From NCBI RefSeq assembly GCF_024979255.1, contig NZ_JANLCN010000001.1, positions 310,001 through 374,000 on the forward strand: a DNA stretch of 64,000 nt. Reading direction: 5' to 3'. Positions 39,391 through 48,935 of the stretch are shown here, piece after piece. The DNA is from Herbiconiux moechotypicola (GTDB lineage: Bacteria > Actinomycetota > Actinomycetes > Actinomycetales > Microbacteriaceae). The first letter of the stretch is position 1. The number at the start of each line of letters is the position of its first letter. A program made the translations under genes and the position numbers. Under the pieces are notes generated by a model. That model was not told the DNA's origin. It worked only from the letters and a program-made list of their open reading frames with translations, and searched no databases.

Positions 39391-40350
39391 TCAGGCGCCC
39401 TGCCCGGCCGGCCCTGCCGACAGCGCGCTCCACTCCGTGGCGATCGCGCCGGCCAGCCGCACGTTGTTGCGCGCGATGTCGAGGTTCACCTCGAGGCTGC
39501 GGCCGCCGGAGGCCTCCACGATGAAGCCCAGCAGGAAGGGGGTGACCGCCTTGCCGGTGACCCCGGCCTCGGCCGCCGCGGCGAACGCGGTGGCGAGCAC
39601 CCGGTCGTGCTCCTCGGGGTTCCACTGCAGCTCGTCGGGGAGCGGGTTGGCCACCACGATGCCCTGGCCGTGGCCGAGCGCATCCTGGGCCTGCATCACC
39701 CGGGCGATCTCGGCCGCGGAGTCGACGCGCCAGTCGAGGGTGTGGCCGGAGCGGCTGAGCCAGAAGCTCGGGAAGTCGGTGGTGCGGTACCCGAGCACCG
39801 GCACGCTGAGGGTCTCCAGGCGCTCGAGCGTGGCCGGGATGTCGAGCACCGACTTCACCCCCGCCGACACCACGGTCACCCCGGCGCGGGCCAGGGTGCT
39901 GAGGTCGGCCGACTCGTCGAACGACTCCGAGGCGCCGCGGTGCACGCCGCCGAGACCGCCGGTGGCGAACACCCGTACGCCGGCGCGGCCCGCCAGGTAG
40001 GCGGTGGCGGCGACCGTGGTGCCGCCGCTGACGCCCTTCGCGGCGAGGATCGGCAGGTCGCGCACGCTGGCCTTCACCATGTCGTCGTCGGCGATGCGCC
40101 TCACCCCCTCGGCGTCGAGCCCGATGCGGGGGATGCCGTCGAGCACCGCGATGGTGGCCGGGGTCACGCCAGCCGATCGCAGGATCTCCTCGAACTCCTG
40201 AGCGGCCTCGTGGTTGCGCGGGCGGGGGAGGCCGTGCGAGATGATCGTCGATTCGAGCGCCACCACAGGCCGGCCGTCGCGCAGGGCCTCGGCGACCTCG
40301 TCGGAGGGGAGCAGGGCAGGGCCGGACCGGTCGGGGCCGGGGGTCGTCAC
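39391..40350 (-). CDS. psuG: pseudouridine-5'-phosphate glycosidase
   Basis: Cleaves the C-C glycosidic bond of pseudouridine 5'-phosphate to uracil and ribose-5-phosphate. 319 residues with the family blocks ALESTIISHGLPRPRN, LAAKGVSGGTTVAAT, FATGGLGGVHRGA, SAGVKSVLDIPATLE and ANPLPDELQW. GTG start at 40350, 11 bases from the preceding minus-strand gene. With the PfkB kinase it forms a route for salvaging pseudouridine from RNA turnover. Confidence 0.94.
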   Translation of the reverse strand: MTTPGPDRSGPALLPSDEVAEALRDGRPVVALESTIISHGLPRPRNHEAAQEFEEILRSAGVTPATIAVLDGIPRIGLDAEGVRRIADDDMVKASVRDLPILAAKGVSGGTTVAATAYLAGRAGVRVFATGGLGGVHRGASESFDESADLSTLARAGVTVVSAGVKSVLDIPATLERLETLSVPVLGYRTTDFPSFWLSRSGHTLDWRVDSAAEIARVMQAQDALGHGQGIVVANPLPDELQWNPEEHDRVLATAFAAAAEAGVTGKAVTPFLLGFIVEASGGRSLEVNLDIARNNVRLAGAIATEWSALSAGPAGQGA

Positions 40351-40361
40351 CGCGGCGCCGC

Positions 40362-40760
40362 TCAGTGGAGTCGGGACTTCAGGGCGGCCACCGGGTCGCC
40401 GGCGCTCAGGATGCCCGGGCCGAAGCGCAGCATGGTGATGGTGTGCGACACCGGGCCGGCGCCGGCGGAGAGTCGGGTCGCGACGGTGGCGCGCTCCCAG
40501 AGCAGGATGCTCTCCTGCGCCAGCTGCACGGTGAGACCGAGCGGCTGGGTGTTGCCCGAGCGCACGTCGGGGAGGGTGTAGCCGCCGAGTCCGGCGAGGG
40601 TGGCGTAGACCTCGGACACGTCTTTCTGGGGCAGCGGAACGGCGCCCTGACCGGCGAAGACGGTGACGAACAGGCGTGCCGCCAGCTCCTCCGGATCGGC
40701 CGTCCAGAGACCCTCCGGACCCGCGAAGACAGGGGACGGCGACGGCGAGGAGTATGTCAT
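40362..40760 (-). CDS. hypothetical protein, first gene of the psuG operon
   Basis: 132 residues, no recognisable domain. Pro/Ser-rich N terminus (SSPSPSPVF), then a predicted mixed alpha/beta body; no membrane segment and no signal peptide. A clean leaderless-type promoter lies ahead and psuG follows after 11 bases, so it is co-transcribed with pseudouridine salvage genes. I do not recognise a function. Confidence 0.65.
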   Translation of the reverse strand: MTYSSPSPSPVFAGPEGLWTADPEELAARLFVTVFAGQGAVPLPQKDVSEVYATLAGLGGYTLPDVRSGNTQPLGLTVQLAQESILLWERATVATRLSAGAGPVSHTITMLRFGPGILSAGDPVAALKSRLH

Positions 40761-40766
40761 GAGTTC

Positions 40767-40772
40767 AGACTA
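40767..40772 (-). promoter_or_regulatory. -10 box of the psuG operon
   Basis: Minus strand TAGTCT, six bases (GAACTC), ATG at 40760: leaderless geometry. A divergent plus-strand box lies 13 bases away. Confidence 0.55.
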
Positions 40773-40784
40773 GCCACCGAGCCT

Positions 40785-40790
40785 TAGGAT
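40785..40790 (+). promoter_or_regulatory. -10 box of the small membrane protein gene
   Basis: TAGGAT, nine bases, ATG 40800; the predicted leader is about two bases. Confidence 0.5.
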
Positions 40791-40799
40791 TGGCGAGAC

Positions 40800-41135
40800 A
40801 TGAGCTCGCGACAGGCCCAGCCGGCATTCACCCGACCCGCACTCGCCCCCGGACTCCTCGGCGCCATCGCCGTGATGGCGTTCATCGCCGTGGTCGACAC
40901 CGAGTGGTTCACCATCGCGCGCTACGTGGTGAGCATCCTGGCCCTCATCATGTGCGTGTTCGCCGGGCAGGCGAAGCAGTGGTGGTGGATCGCACCGCTC
41001 GTGGCGATCGCGGTGCTCTGGAACCCGGCGTTCCCGATCGACCTCCCGCTGGTGGCCTGGCAGGCCGCCCACGTCGCCGCCGCCGTCGTGTTCGTGGTGA
41101 GTGGCCTGCTCATCAAGGTGCATCGCGTAGACTAG
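40800..41135 (+). CDS. small membrane protein, possibly DUF6804 family
   Basis: 111 residues with four hydrophobic segments (about 20-37, 42-58, 65-78 and 86-106) and a WWWIAPLVAIAVLWNPAFPI core recalling the DUF6804 group of actinobacterial membrane proteins. No function is known. The 101-base gap that follows before the helicase gene holds no ORF. Confidence 0.6.
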   Translation: MSSRQAQPAFTRPALAPGLLGAIAVMAFIAVVDTEWFTIARYVVSILALIMCVFAGQAKQWWWIAPLVAIAVLWNPAFPIDLPLVAWQAAHVAAAVVFVVSGLLIKVHRVD

Positions 41136-41236
41136 GCGCTGCACGGGCTCCCGCTCTCTGCGCCGACCGTGGCTCCTGCCATGTTGCTCGGCCTCCGCGG
41201 CTCCCCGTGCGTACCGCCTCACTCCCCAGGAGAACG

Positions 41237-43351
41237 ATGTCAAGGTCCGGCACCCGCCGTGCACGTGCAACAGACAACACCGGTCTGATCCCCATCCTCG
41301 CCCGCAAGGTGCGCGAGGTCGAAGCCGCTGCCCAGCGCGGCAAGGTGGCGCCCTCGGGGCGCACCAAGTTCCTCGTGGTCGCGCTCCTCATGCGCGAGGA
41401 GCGCGCGAGCATCAAGGCCGATGCCGCGCTCAGCGACGGCGAGCGGTCGGAGCAGCTGAAGCGCCTCGACGGCATCGCGTCGATCCTCGCCCGCACCGCC
41501 GCGCGCGACACCTCGCTCATCTCGCTGCTCGAGAACGACGCCGCGCTGTCGCCGGCGGCCCGCAAGCTCCGGCGCGAATACCTCGAAGACGCGGGGCTCG
41601 AGGTGCCCGACGAGGAGCCGGAGCCCGTGGCGCCGGTCGCCACCGTGGTGCCGCCCGAGCTGGCCGAACGCCAGGTCGTGCCCACCTCGGTGCGCTCGCG
41701 TCAGCTCGCCAACCCCTTCATGGCCCCCGACCTCACGCCGGCGAGGCCGCACGGCGTCGGCCGCCTGAGCAACTGGGAGCTGCTCGGCCCGCTCTACCGC
41801 GCCTTCGAGTACGGCGCGGGCGGCACGGCCGCGAGCATGGAGCTGCCCGAGGCGCCGACCATCGACCGCCTGTCGCCTCCCGGGCACGAGCTCATGGTGC
41901 ACCAGTCGCGGTTCCTGCAGAGCGTGCAGGCGGGTCACCGCACCTTCCTGCTGGCCGACGAGCCCGGTCTCGGCAAGACCGCGCAGTCGCTGCTGGCCGC
42001 ATCCGTCGCCGACGCCTACCCGCTGCTGGCGGTCGTGCCCAACGTGGTGAAGATGAACTGGGCCCGCGAGGTCGAGATCTGGACCCCGCACCGCCGGGCC
42101 ACCGTGGTGCATGGCGACGGCCAGAACCTCGACGCCTTCGCCGACGTGGTGGTGGTGAACTACGAGGTGCTCGACCGGCACCTGTCGTGGCTCGGCACCC
42201 TCGGCTTCCGCGGCATGGTGGTCGACGAGGCGCACTTCATCAAGAACATGACGTCGCTGCGCTCGCGCAACGTGCTGGCGCTGGCCGACCGCATCCGTCG
42301 CACCGCGCCCGGCGGCAACCCGCTCATGCTCGCCCTGACCGGCACCCCGCTCATCAACGACGTCGACGACTTCCGGGCGATCTGGCAGTTCCTCGGCTGG
42401 ATCGACGGGGCGAAGCCCACCCCGGCGCTCATGGAGCGGCTCGAGGAGACCGGTCTCACCCCCGCCGACACCGGCTTCTTCGCCGAGGCTCGCGAGGCCG
42501 TCATCGACATGGGCATCGTGCGCCGCCGCAAGATCGACGTGGCCGCCGACCTGCCCTCCAAGCGCATCGTCGACCTGCCGGTGGAACTCGACGACGATTT
42601 CGGCCGCTCCATCCGCGAGGCCGAGCGCGAGCTCGGTGCCCGCCTGGTCACGCGGTACCGCCGGCTGGTCGCGGCGCGGGCGGCCTCGCGCGGCGACGAG
42701 CCCGACGAGCTGCCCGACGACGACCTCATGCGCCTGGTGGCCCGTCAGGAACTCGAAGACACCAAAGACACCGAAGACGGTCTGAACGTGTTCACCATGG
42801 TGCGGCGCATCGGCACCGCGAAGGCCGGCCTCGCCGCCGACTACGCGGCGCAGCTGGCCCGTTCGGTGGGCAAGGTGGTGTTCTTCGCCAAGCACATCGA
42901 CGTGATGGATGCGGCGGAGGAGCTGTTCGCGAAGCGCGAGCTCAAGACGGTGTCGATCCGCGGCGACCAGTCAGCGGCGCTCCGGCAGCGCGAGATCGAC
43001 GCGTTCAACAACGACCCCGAGGTGTCGGTCGCGGTGTGCTCGCTCACCGCCGCGGGCGTGGGACTCAACCTGCAGACCGCGTCGAACGTGGTGCTCGCCG
43101 AGCTCTCGTGGACGGCCGCCGAGCAGACGCAGGCGATCGACCGCGTGCACCGCATCGGTCAGGAGGAGCCGGTCACCGCCTGGCGCATCGTGGCCGCTCA
43201 GACCATCGACACGCGCATCGCCGAGCTCATCGATTCGAAGCAGGGCCTCGCCGCCCGCGCCCTCGACGGCTCCGACGACGCCACGGGCTCCTCCGACAGC
43301 GTGCAGCTCGACGCCCTCGTGTCACTGCTCCGCTCGGCCCTGGAGCGCTAG
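41237..43351 (+). CDS. SNF2-family DEAD/DEAH-box helicase
   Basis: 704 residues. An N-terminal ~200-residue region rich in Arg and Ala has no known domain; the SNF2 ATPase follows: Walker A DEPGLGKT (241-248), DEAH box (Asp330-His333, MVVDEAHFIKN), LALTGTPLIND, and the C-terminal helicase half with LTAAGVGLNLQTASNVVLAELSW and HRIGQEEPV. Such proteins remodel DNA-protein complexes; no nuclease or methylase partner is next to it, so a defence role is not supported. SD CAGGAGAA before ATG 41237. Four bases separate its stop from the convergent gene. Confidence 0.9.
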   Translation: MSRSGTRRARATDNTGLIPILARKVREVEAAAQRGKVAPSGRTKFLVVALLMREERASIKADAALSDGERSEQLKRLDGIASILARTAARDTSLISLLENDAALSPAARKLRREYLEDAGLEVPDEEPEPVAPVATVVPPELAERQVVPTSVRSRQLANPFMAPDLTPARPHGVGRLSNWELLGPLYRAFEYGAGGTAASMELPEAPTIDRLSPPGHELMVHQSRFLQSVQAGHRTFLLADEPGLGKTAQSLLAASVADAYPLLAVVPNVVKMNWAREVEIWTPHRRATVVHGDGQNLDAFADVVVVNYEVLDRHLSWLGTLGFRGMVVDEAHFIKNMTSLRSRNVLALADRIRRTAPGGNPLMLALTGTPLINDVDDFRAIWQFLGWIDGAKPTPALMERLEETGLTPADTGFFAEAREAVIDMGIVRRRKIDVAADLPSKRIVDLPVELDDDFGRSIREAERELGARLVTRYRRLVAARAASRGDEPDELPDDDLMRLVARQELEDTKDTEDGLNVFTMVRRIGTAKAGLAADYAAQLARSVGKVVFFAKHIDVMDAAEELFAKRELKTVSIRGDQSAALRQREIDAFNNDPEVSVAVCSLTAAGVGLNLQTASNVVLAELSWTAAEQTQAIDRVHRIGQEEPVTAWRIVAAQTIDTRIAELIDSKQGLAARALDGSDDATGSSDSVQLDALVSLLRSALER

Positions 43352-43355
43352 CGCC

Positions 43356-43727
43356 TCAGTCCGCGAGGCTCCCGAGGCCCGCGAGCAGGCTCGCGGGTGA
43401 GGCGAGGGGGATTCCCGTGGGGACCGACGAGAAGTCGTGTTCGGTGCGGAGGTCGTAGTAGGCGTGAAGCACCGTGCTCTCGATCACCTCGTCGATGCGC
43501 GAGTGCCGCACTGCCTCCTGCTCGCTCACCCGCGCGGACTGGCCGCCGAGGGCCTCGGCCGGGATGTCGACGAACCCGACCGAGAGCACCTCGCGCGGGT
43601 CGTCGACCGAGATCGCGTTGAAGACGCGGGCCGGCACCCCGAACCCCTTGTCGGCTTCCCAGGCCTCGATGAACTCCTCGAACGTCGCGCCGTCGCGGAG
43701 ACGGCGGCGGAACACGGCGATGATCAC
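43356..43727 (-). CDS. hypothetical protein coupled to oligopeptidase B
   Basis: 123 residues, soluble, starting VIIAVFRRRLRDGATFEEFIEAW, which is reminiscent of ferredoxin-like antibiotic-monooxygenase (ABM) domains, but motifs are too weak to be sure. GTG start overlaps the peptidase stop (GTGA), so the two are translated together. Function not assigned. Confidence 0.65.
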   Translation of the reverse strand: MIIAVFRRRLRDGATFEEFIEAWEADKGFGVPARVFNAISVDDPREVLSVGFVDIPAEALGGQSARVSEQEAVRHSRIDEVIESTVLHAYYDLRTEHDFSSVPTGIPLASPASLLAGLGSLAD

Positions 43728-45880
43728 GCGTCCACCGTAGCGTCAGTGGCGGTGGGCGCGCCCGCGTCGGCGAGCCCGAGCACGTCGAGCATCCAGGCGT
43801 TCTCGTACGACACCTCGCGCCAGCGCTCGTAGCGGCCGGAGACCCCGCCGTGCCCGGCCGACATCTCAGTCTTCAGCAGCACGGGGGCGCCCACGTCGCG
43901 GAGCCTCGCCGTCCACTTCGCGGGCTCCACGTAGAGCACCCGGGTGTCGTTGAGGCTCGTGACGGCCAGGATGCGCGGGTACGGCTGCTCCGACACGTTC
44001 TCGTAGGGCGTGTAGCCCTTCATGTAGGCGTACACCTCGGGGTCGTGCAGCGGGTCGCCCCACTCGTCCCACTCGATGACGGTGAGCGGCAGCGAGGGGT
44101 CGAGGATGCTCGTGAGGGCGTCGACGAACGGCACCTGTGCCAGCACCCCGGCGAACAGCGCGGGGGCGAGGTTCGCCACGGCTCCCATCAGCAGGCCGCC
44201 CGCGCTGCCTCCCTGGGCGACGAGGCGGTCGGGCGAGGTCAGCCCCGCCGCCACGAGGTGCTCGGCGCAGGCCACGAAGTCGGTGAAGGTGTTCTTCTTG
44301 GTGAGCGTCTTGCCATGCTCGTACCAGCTGCGCCCGAGCTCGCCGCCACCCCGCACGTGGGCTATCGCGAACACCGCACCGCGATCGAGCAGCGACAGCC
44401 GCGAGATCGAGAACGAGGGGTCCATCGAGGCCTCGTAGGAGCCGTAGCCGTAGAGCACCAGCGGTGCGGGCCCCGAGCCGAGCACGCCGCGGCGCGCGAC
44501 GAGGGAGACCGGCACGCGGGTGCCGTCGGCAGCGGTGGCCCACTCCCGCCGCTGCTCGTAGTCGGCTGCCTGGTAGCCGCCGAGCACCGGAGCCTGCTTG
44601 AGGAGGGTGGACCCGCCTGTGGTGACGTCGTAGTCGAACACCGAGGCCGGGGTGACGAACGAGCCGAAGGCGTAGCGCACGGTCGGCTGCCCCCACTCGG
44701 GGTTGCCCGAGGTGCCCACCGAGAACAGCGGCTCGTCGAACTCCAGCTCCACGAAGGCGTCACCGTCGAGAGTGGTCGCCGAGGGGTCGAGCCGCAGCAC
44801 GGCCACACGGGTGAGCCCGTCGCGACGGTAGTCGAGGGTGAGATGCCCGGCGAAGGCGTCCACGTCCTCCAGCCGCACCGCGGGGTCGTGGGCCTTCACG
44901 ACCTGCCAGCGGTCGCGGTCGGCCGGGGCGTCCGGGGCGACCGAGATCAGCTCGAAGTCGAGCGCACCGTCGTTGTGCAGGATCAGCAGACGGTCCTCGC
45001 CGCCCACCACCGCGTGCTCCACCGAGTACTCCACGCCCTCACGACGGGGCCACACCACCGTGAGCTCCGCATCCGGATCTGTGGTGTCGAGCAGGTGCAC
45101 CTCGCTGGTGATCTTGGAACCGAGCGCGATCTCGAGGTAGCGCTTGCTGCGGGTGAGGCCCACGCCCACCCAGTAGCGCTCGTCGGGCTCGGTGAACACG
45201 GTCTCGTCGCTCTCGGCGCTCGTGCCCACCCGGTGCCGCCAGATGGTGTCGGGCCGCCAGGCGTCGTCGACCGTGGGGTAGTAGATGCTCGACCCGTCGC
45301 CCGAGAACACCGCCCCGGCGAAGGTGCCCGTCACCTCGTCGGGGAGGTCGGCGCCCGTGCGCAGGTCGCGGATGCGCAGGGTGAAGCGCTCGTCGCCGAC
45401 GGTGTCGACGGCGTAGGCCAGGAGAGTTCCGTCGGGACTGACGTCGAACGAGCCCAGAGAGTAGAACTCGTGACCCTCGGCCTCGGCGTTATCGTCGAGC
45501 ACCACCTCCTCGCCCGCGAGCGGCATGCCCGGCTCCACCTCGGGAGGGGTCCACTCGTCGGCGGAGGAGACCGCGACACGGCAGTGCACGCCGTACTGCG
45601 AACCCTCCGCCGTGCGCGTGAAGTACCAGTGGCCGCCGTCGCGCACGGGCACGGAGCGGTCGGTCTCGAGGGTGCGCGACCTGATCTCGTCGAAGAGCCT
45701 CTCGCGCAGGCCCGCGAGGTGTGAAGTCGCCTCGTCGGTGTAGGCGTTCTCGGCGTCGAGGTAGGCGATCACCTCGGGATCCTCCTTGTCACGGAGCCAT
45801 TCGTAGTCGTCGATCACGACGTCTCCGTGGTGCACTCGTTCGAACGGCTTCCTGCGGGCACGGGGAGGGACTGCTGCCAT
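43724..45880 (-). CDS. ptrB: oligopeptidase B / prolyl oligopeptidase family (S9A)
   Basis: Cytoplasmic serine peptidase cutting short peptides, usually after basic residues. 718 residues: N-terminal seven-bladed propeller from about residue 80 to 400, then an alpha/beta hydrolase domain with the nucleophile elbow GGSAGG (Ser about 559), VPFVDALTSILDPSLPLTVIEWDEWGDP, and AGHGGVSGRY with the histidine. ATG 45880 is fixed by the leaderless promoter; the frame reaches further upstream but those codons precede it. Confidence 0.93.
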   Translation of the reverse strand: MAAVPPRARRKPFERVHHGDVVIDDYEWLRDKEDPEVIAYLDAENAYTDEATSHLAGLRERLFDEIRSRTLETDRSVPVRDGGHWYFTRTAEGSQYGVHCRVAVSSADEWTPPEVEPGMPLAGEEVVLDDNAEAEGHEFYSLGSFDVSPDGTLLAYAVDTVGDERFTLRIRDLRTGADLPDEVTGTFAGAVFSGDGSSIYYPTVDDAWRPDTIWRHRVGTSAESDETVFTEPDERYWVGVGLTRSKRYLEIALGSKITSEVHLLDTTDPDAELTVVWPRREGVEYSVEHAVVGGEDRLLILHNDGALDFELISVAPDAPADRDRWQVVKAHDPAVRLEDVDAFAGHLTLDYRRDGLTRVAVLRLDPSATTLDGDAFVELEFDEPLFSVGTSGNPEWGQPTVRYAFGSFVTPASVFDYDVTTGGSTLLKQAPVLGGYQAADYEQRREWATAADGTRVPVSLVARRGVLGSGPAPLVLYGYGSYEASMDPSFSISRLSLLDRGAVFAIAHVRGGGELGRSWYEHGKTLTKKNTFTDFVACAEHLVAAGLTSPDRLVAQGGSAGGLLMGAVANLAPALFAGVLAQVPFVDALTSILDPSLPLTVIEWDEWGDPLHDPEVYAYMKGYTPYENVSEQPYPRILAVTSLNDTRVLYVEPAKWTARLRDVGAPVLLKTEMSAGHGGVSGRYERWREVSYENAWMLDVLGLADAGAPTATDATVDA

Positions 45881-45886
45881 GCCCCC

Positions 45887-45892
45887 AGCGTA
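45887..45892 (-). promoter_or_regulatory. -10 box, leaderless start of ptrB
   Basis: Minus strand TACGCT, six bases (GGGGGC), ATG at 45880. Confidence 0.6.
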
Positions 45893-45947
45893 GACCGGCC
45901 CAAGTGGACGCGACCCCCGGGGTGAACGTAGGGTGAACTCCCGGGGC

Positions 45948-47165
45948 ATGTTCGGTGACGAGATTCAGGAGTCGGCTCTGGTGGAACTCACCGTCGTGGT
46001 GGTGCTGGTCATCGCCCTCGCACTCTTCTTCGACTTCACCAACGGCTTCCACGACACGGCCAACGCGATGGCCACCCCCATCGCCACGGGAGCCCTGAAG
46101 CCCAAGGTCGCGGTGGCGCTCGCCGCAGCGCTCAACCTGGTGGGCGCCTTCCTGAGCACCGAGGTGGCGAAGACCATCTCCGGCGGCCTCATCAAGGAGG
46201 GCGACGGCGGCATCCAGATCATGCCCGAGATGATCTTCGCGGGGCTCATCGGCGCCATCGTCTGGAACCTCGTGACCTGGCTGTTCGGCCTGCCCTCCAG
46301 CTCGTCGCACGCCCTGTTCGGCGGTCTCATCGGCGCCGCCGTCGTGGGTGCGGGCTTCGGCGTCGTCGATTACTCCGTGCTGCTCAGCAAGGTGGTGCTG
46401 CCCGCGCTCGTGGCGCCGGTCGTGGCGGGTCTGGTGGCCTTCGTCGCCACCCGGCTCGCCTACGCCATCACCCGGATGCCCGCCTCGAGTGCGCAGTCGG
46501 GCGTGCGCGGGCGGTTCCGCTACGGGCAGATCTTCTCGTCGTCGCTCGTGGCCCTCGCCCACGGCACCAACGACGCCCAGAAGACGATGGGTGTCATCAC
46601 CCTCACCCTCATCTCGGCGGGCCTGCTGCCGACCGGGAGCGGGCCGTCGCTCTGGATCGTCGTCACCTGCGCGCTCGCGATCGCCCTCGGCACCTACATG
46701 GGCGGCTGGCGCATCATCCGCACCCTGGGCTCAGGCCTCACCGAGGTCAAGCCCGCCCAGGGTTTCGCGGCCGAGACGAGCACGGCGGCGACCATCCTGG
46801 CCTCGAGCCACCTCGGCTTCGCCCTCTCCACCACGCAGGTGGCCTCCGGATCGGTGATCGGCTCCGGCCTCGGCCGGAAGGGCGCCTCGGTGCGCTGGCG
46901 CACGGCGGGGCGGATCGGTCTCGGCTGGGTGGTCACGCTTCCCGCCTCGGCCCTCGTCGGCGCGCTGGCGGCCCTCGTGGCCGGCATCGGCACGGCGGGT
47001 CTCGTGATCGACGCGATCGTGGGGCTCGCGATCATCGTCGGCATCTTCGTGATCTCGCGCCGCAACCGCGTCGACTCCTCCAACGCCATCAGCGAGGTGG
47101 ATGCGGCGACCATCGCCGTGCGCAGCCCGAAGGCCACACGGCGCAAGCGGAAGGCGGCACGATGA
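45948..47165 (+). CDS. pit: PiT-family inorganic phosphate transporter
   Basis: Low-affinity phosphate:cation symporter in the membrane. 405 residues, about ten helices in two inverted halves, each with the PiT signature: FDFTNGFHDTANAMA near the N terminus and VALAHGTNDAQKTMGVI in the second half. Basic C-terminal tail (RRKRKAAR). Start is uncertain: ATG 45948 is chosen; GTG 45933 or GTG 45981 are alternatives. It overlaps the next small gene by four bases. Confidence 0.92.
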   Translation: MFGDEIQESALVELTVVVVLVIALALFFDFTNGFHDTANAMATPIATGALKPKVAVALAAALNLVGAFLSTEVAKTISGGLIKEGDGGIQIMPEMIFAGLIGAIVWNLVTWLFGLPSSSSHALFGGLIGAAVVGAGFGVVDYSVLLSKVVLPALVAPVVAGLVAFVATRLAYAITRMPASSAQSGVRGRFRYGQIFSSSLVALAHGTNDAQKTMGVITLTLISAGLLPTGSGPSLWIVVTCALAIALGTYMGGWRIIRTLGSGLTEVKPAQGFAAETSTAATILASSHLGFALSTTQVASGSVIGSGLGRKGASVRWRTAGRIGLGWVVTLPASALVGALAALVAGIGTAGLVIDAIVGLAIIVGIFVISRRNRVDSSNAISEVDAATIAVRSPKATRRKRKAAR

Positions 47166-47398
47166 TCGACTGGGGCGCATTCCTCGTGGTGGCACTGGCG
47201 TCGCTCGTCGCCACGGCCGTCGTGGTGAGCCTGTACTCTCTCGGGCTCCGCCTGCGCTTTCTCACCCGACCCGACGGAGCGACCGGTGAGCCGGTGCGCC
47301 CGCGCATCGCGACGGTGCTCTCGTACCTCTGCTTCGCCCTCAGCGCCGCCGCGGTGCTCTTCGGCATCTACCTCATCGTGCCCGCCCTGCACGCCTGA
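47162..47398 (+). CDS. small two-helix membrane protein downstream of pit
   Basis: 78 residues with two membrane helices (about 6-28 and 54-75) around a basic loop (RFLTRPDGATGEPVRPR). ATGA overlap with pit implies a transporter-associated role, but no regulator motif (no PhoU-like domain) is visible. Confidence 0.7.
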   Translation: MIDWGAFLVVALASLVATAVVVSLYSLGLRLRFLTRPDGATGEPVRPRIATVLSYLCFALSAAAVLFGIYLIVPALHA

Positions 47399-47446
47399 CC
47401 GCGGCCCCCGGCGGGCAGCGGCCTTCCGCGGGCTGCGCCGCACTCC

Positions 47447-47452
47447 TACGAT
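47447..47452 (+). promoter_or_regulatory. -10 box, leaderless start of the class 3-like ALDH gene
   Basis: TACGAT, six bases (GGGGAG), ATG 47459. Confidence 0.6.
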
Positions 47453-47458
47453 GGGGAG

Positions 47459-48868
47459 ATGACACCGCAGAGCGCCCTCTCCGCCGTCGCACCGTCCACC
47501 GTGGTGGAGGTGGCACGCTCGGCGTTCGACCGGGGCGTGACCCGCTCGCTGGCGTGGCGCGAACGCCAGCTGAGGGCGCTGAAGAAGCTGCTCGAGGAGC
47601 GCTCGGCCGAACTCGAAGACGCGCTGTTCCGCGATCTCGGCAAGAACCCCGCGGAGTCGCAGCTCACCGAGATCGGCGTGGTCGAGGCCGAGATCGAGCA
47701 CATCCTGGGCCACCTCCGCTCGTGGCTCCGACCCCGCCGCGTGGCGGTGCCGCTCGCGCTCGCCCCCGCATCCGCCTCCACCCTGCTCGAGCCGCTCGGG
47801 GTCGTGCTGGTCATCGCCCCGTGGAACTACCCCGTGCAACTGCTGCTCGCGCCGGTGGCGGGGGCCCTCGCCGCCGGCAACGCCGTGGTGCTGAAGCCCA
47901 GCGAGCTCGCCCCGGCCACCTCGGCCCTGCTCGCCGAGCTCGTTCCGCTCTACCTCGACCCCCGTGCCGTCGCCGTGGTGGAGGGCGGTGTGGAGGAGAC
48001 CACCGAGCTGCTCGAGCAGCGCTTCGACCACATCTTCTACACCGGCAACGGCACCGTGGGCCGCATCGTCATGACGGCCGCCGCGAAGCACCTCACCCCG
48101 GTCACCCTCGAGCTCGGCGGCAAGTCGCCCGTCTACGTCGACGATACCGTCGACCTCGCGGCGGCCGCCCGGCGCATCGCCTGGGGCAAGTTCATGAACG
48201 CCGGCCAGACCTGCGTGGCGCCCGACTATCTGCTCGCCACGGCCGAGGTGGCCGACGCCCTGGTGCCGCACCTCGCCGACGCGGTGGCCGAGCTCTACGA
48301 GGGCGACCCGCGTTCGAGCTCGAGCTACGGCCGCATCGTGAACGACCGCCAGTTCGGCCGGCTCGACGGGCTCCTCGACGGCGAGCTGGTCGTGGCGGGC
48401 GGCACCCGCGAGCCGGGCACCCGCTACTTCGCACCCACCGTGCTCGACCACGTCGCGCGCGACTCCGCCGTCATGCAGCAGGAGATCTTCGGCCCGATCC
48501 TCCCCATCGTGCGGGTGGCCGACCTCGACGACGCGATCGCGCTCATCCGCGCCGGCGAGAAGCCCCTCGCGCTGTACGCCTTCACCTCGTCGAAGACCAC
48601 CGCGAAGCGCATCCTCACCGAAACCTCCTCGGGTGCCGTGGGGTTCGGGGTGCCCGTGGCGCACCTCACCGTGCCGGGGCTGCCGTTCGGCGGAGTGGGG
48701 GAGAGCGGGATGGGGGCCTACCACGGCCGGCTCAGCATCGAGACCTTCAGCCATCGCAAGGCGGTGCTCTCCAAACGGCTGGCGCCCGACACGCTGAAGC
48801 TCGTGTACCCGCCGTTCACCCCCGCGAAAGACGGGTTGATCCGCGGCCTGATGAGGCGCCTGCGTTAG
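47459..48868 (+). CDS. aldehyde dehydrogenase, class 3-like (long-chain/aromatic aldehydes)
   Basis: 469 residues. The short N terminus and [24 protein letters not shown] match the ALDH3/coniferyl-aldehyde group. The catalytic set is complete: [28 protein letters not shown] and [13 protein letters not shown] with the catalytic Cys. The C-terminal part ([19 protein letters not shown]) is typical of fatty-aldehyde type enzymes. Monocistronic, with its own leaderless promoter. Confidence 0.9.
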   Translation: MTPQSALSAVAPSTVVEVARSAFDRGVTRSLAWRERQLRALKKLLEERSAELEDALFRDLGKNPAESQLTEIGVVEAEIEHILGHLRSWLRPRRVAVPLALAPASASTLLEPLGVVLVIAPWNYPVQLLLAPVAGALAAGNAVVLKPSELAPATSALLAELVPLYLDPRAVAVVEGGVEETTELLEQRFDHIFYTGNGTVGRIVMTAAAKHLTPVTLELGGKSPVYVDDTVDLAAAARRIAWGKFMNAGQTCVAPDYLLATAEVADALVPHLADAVAELYEGDPRSSSSYGRIVNDRQFGRLDGLLDGELVVAGGTREPGTRYFAPTVLDHVARDSAVMQQEIFGPILPIVRVADLDDAIALIRAGEKPLALYAFTSSKTTAKRILTETSSGAVGFGVPVAHLTVPGLPFGGVGESGMGAYHGRLSIETFSHRKAVLSKRLAPDTLKLVYPPFTPAKDGLIRGLMRRLR

Positions 48869-48935
48869 AGTCGGGGCGTCGCAGCCACGAGCCGCGGCAC
48901 ATCCGCACACGACACGATCTGCACTGGAGCACACC

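Noticed and set aside
41237-43351. SNF2 helicase considered as a phage-defence component (DISARM/Zorya-like)
   Set aside because: No methylase, nuclease, DUF1998 or membrane Zor-type partners nearby; neighbours are a small membrane protein and a peptidase operon.
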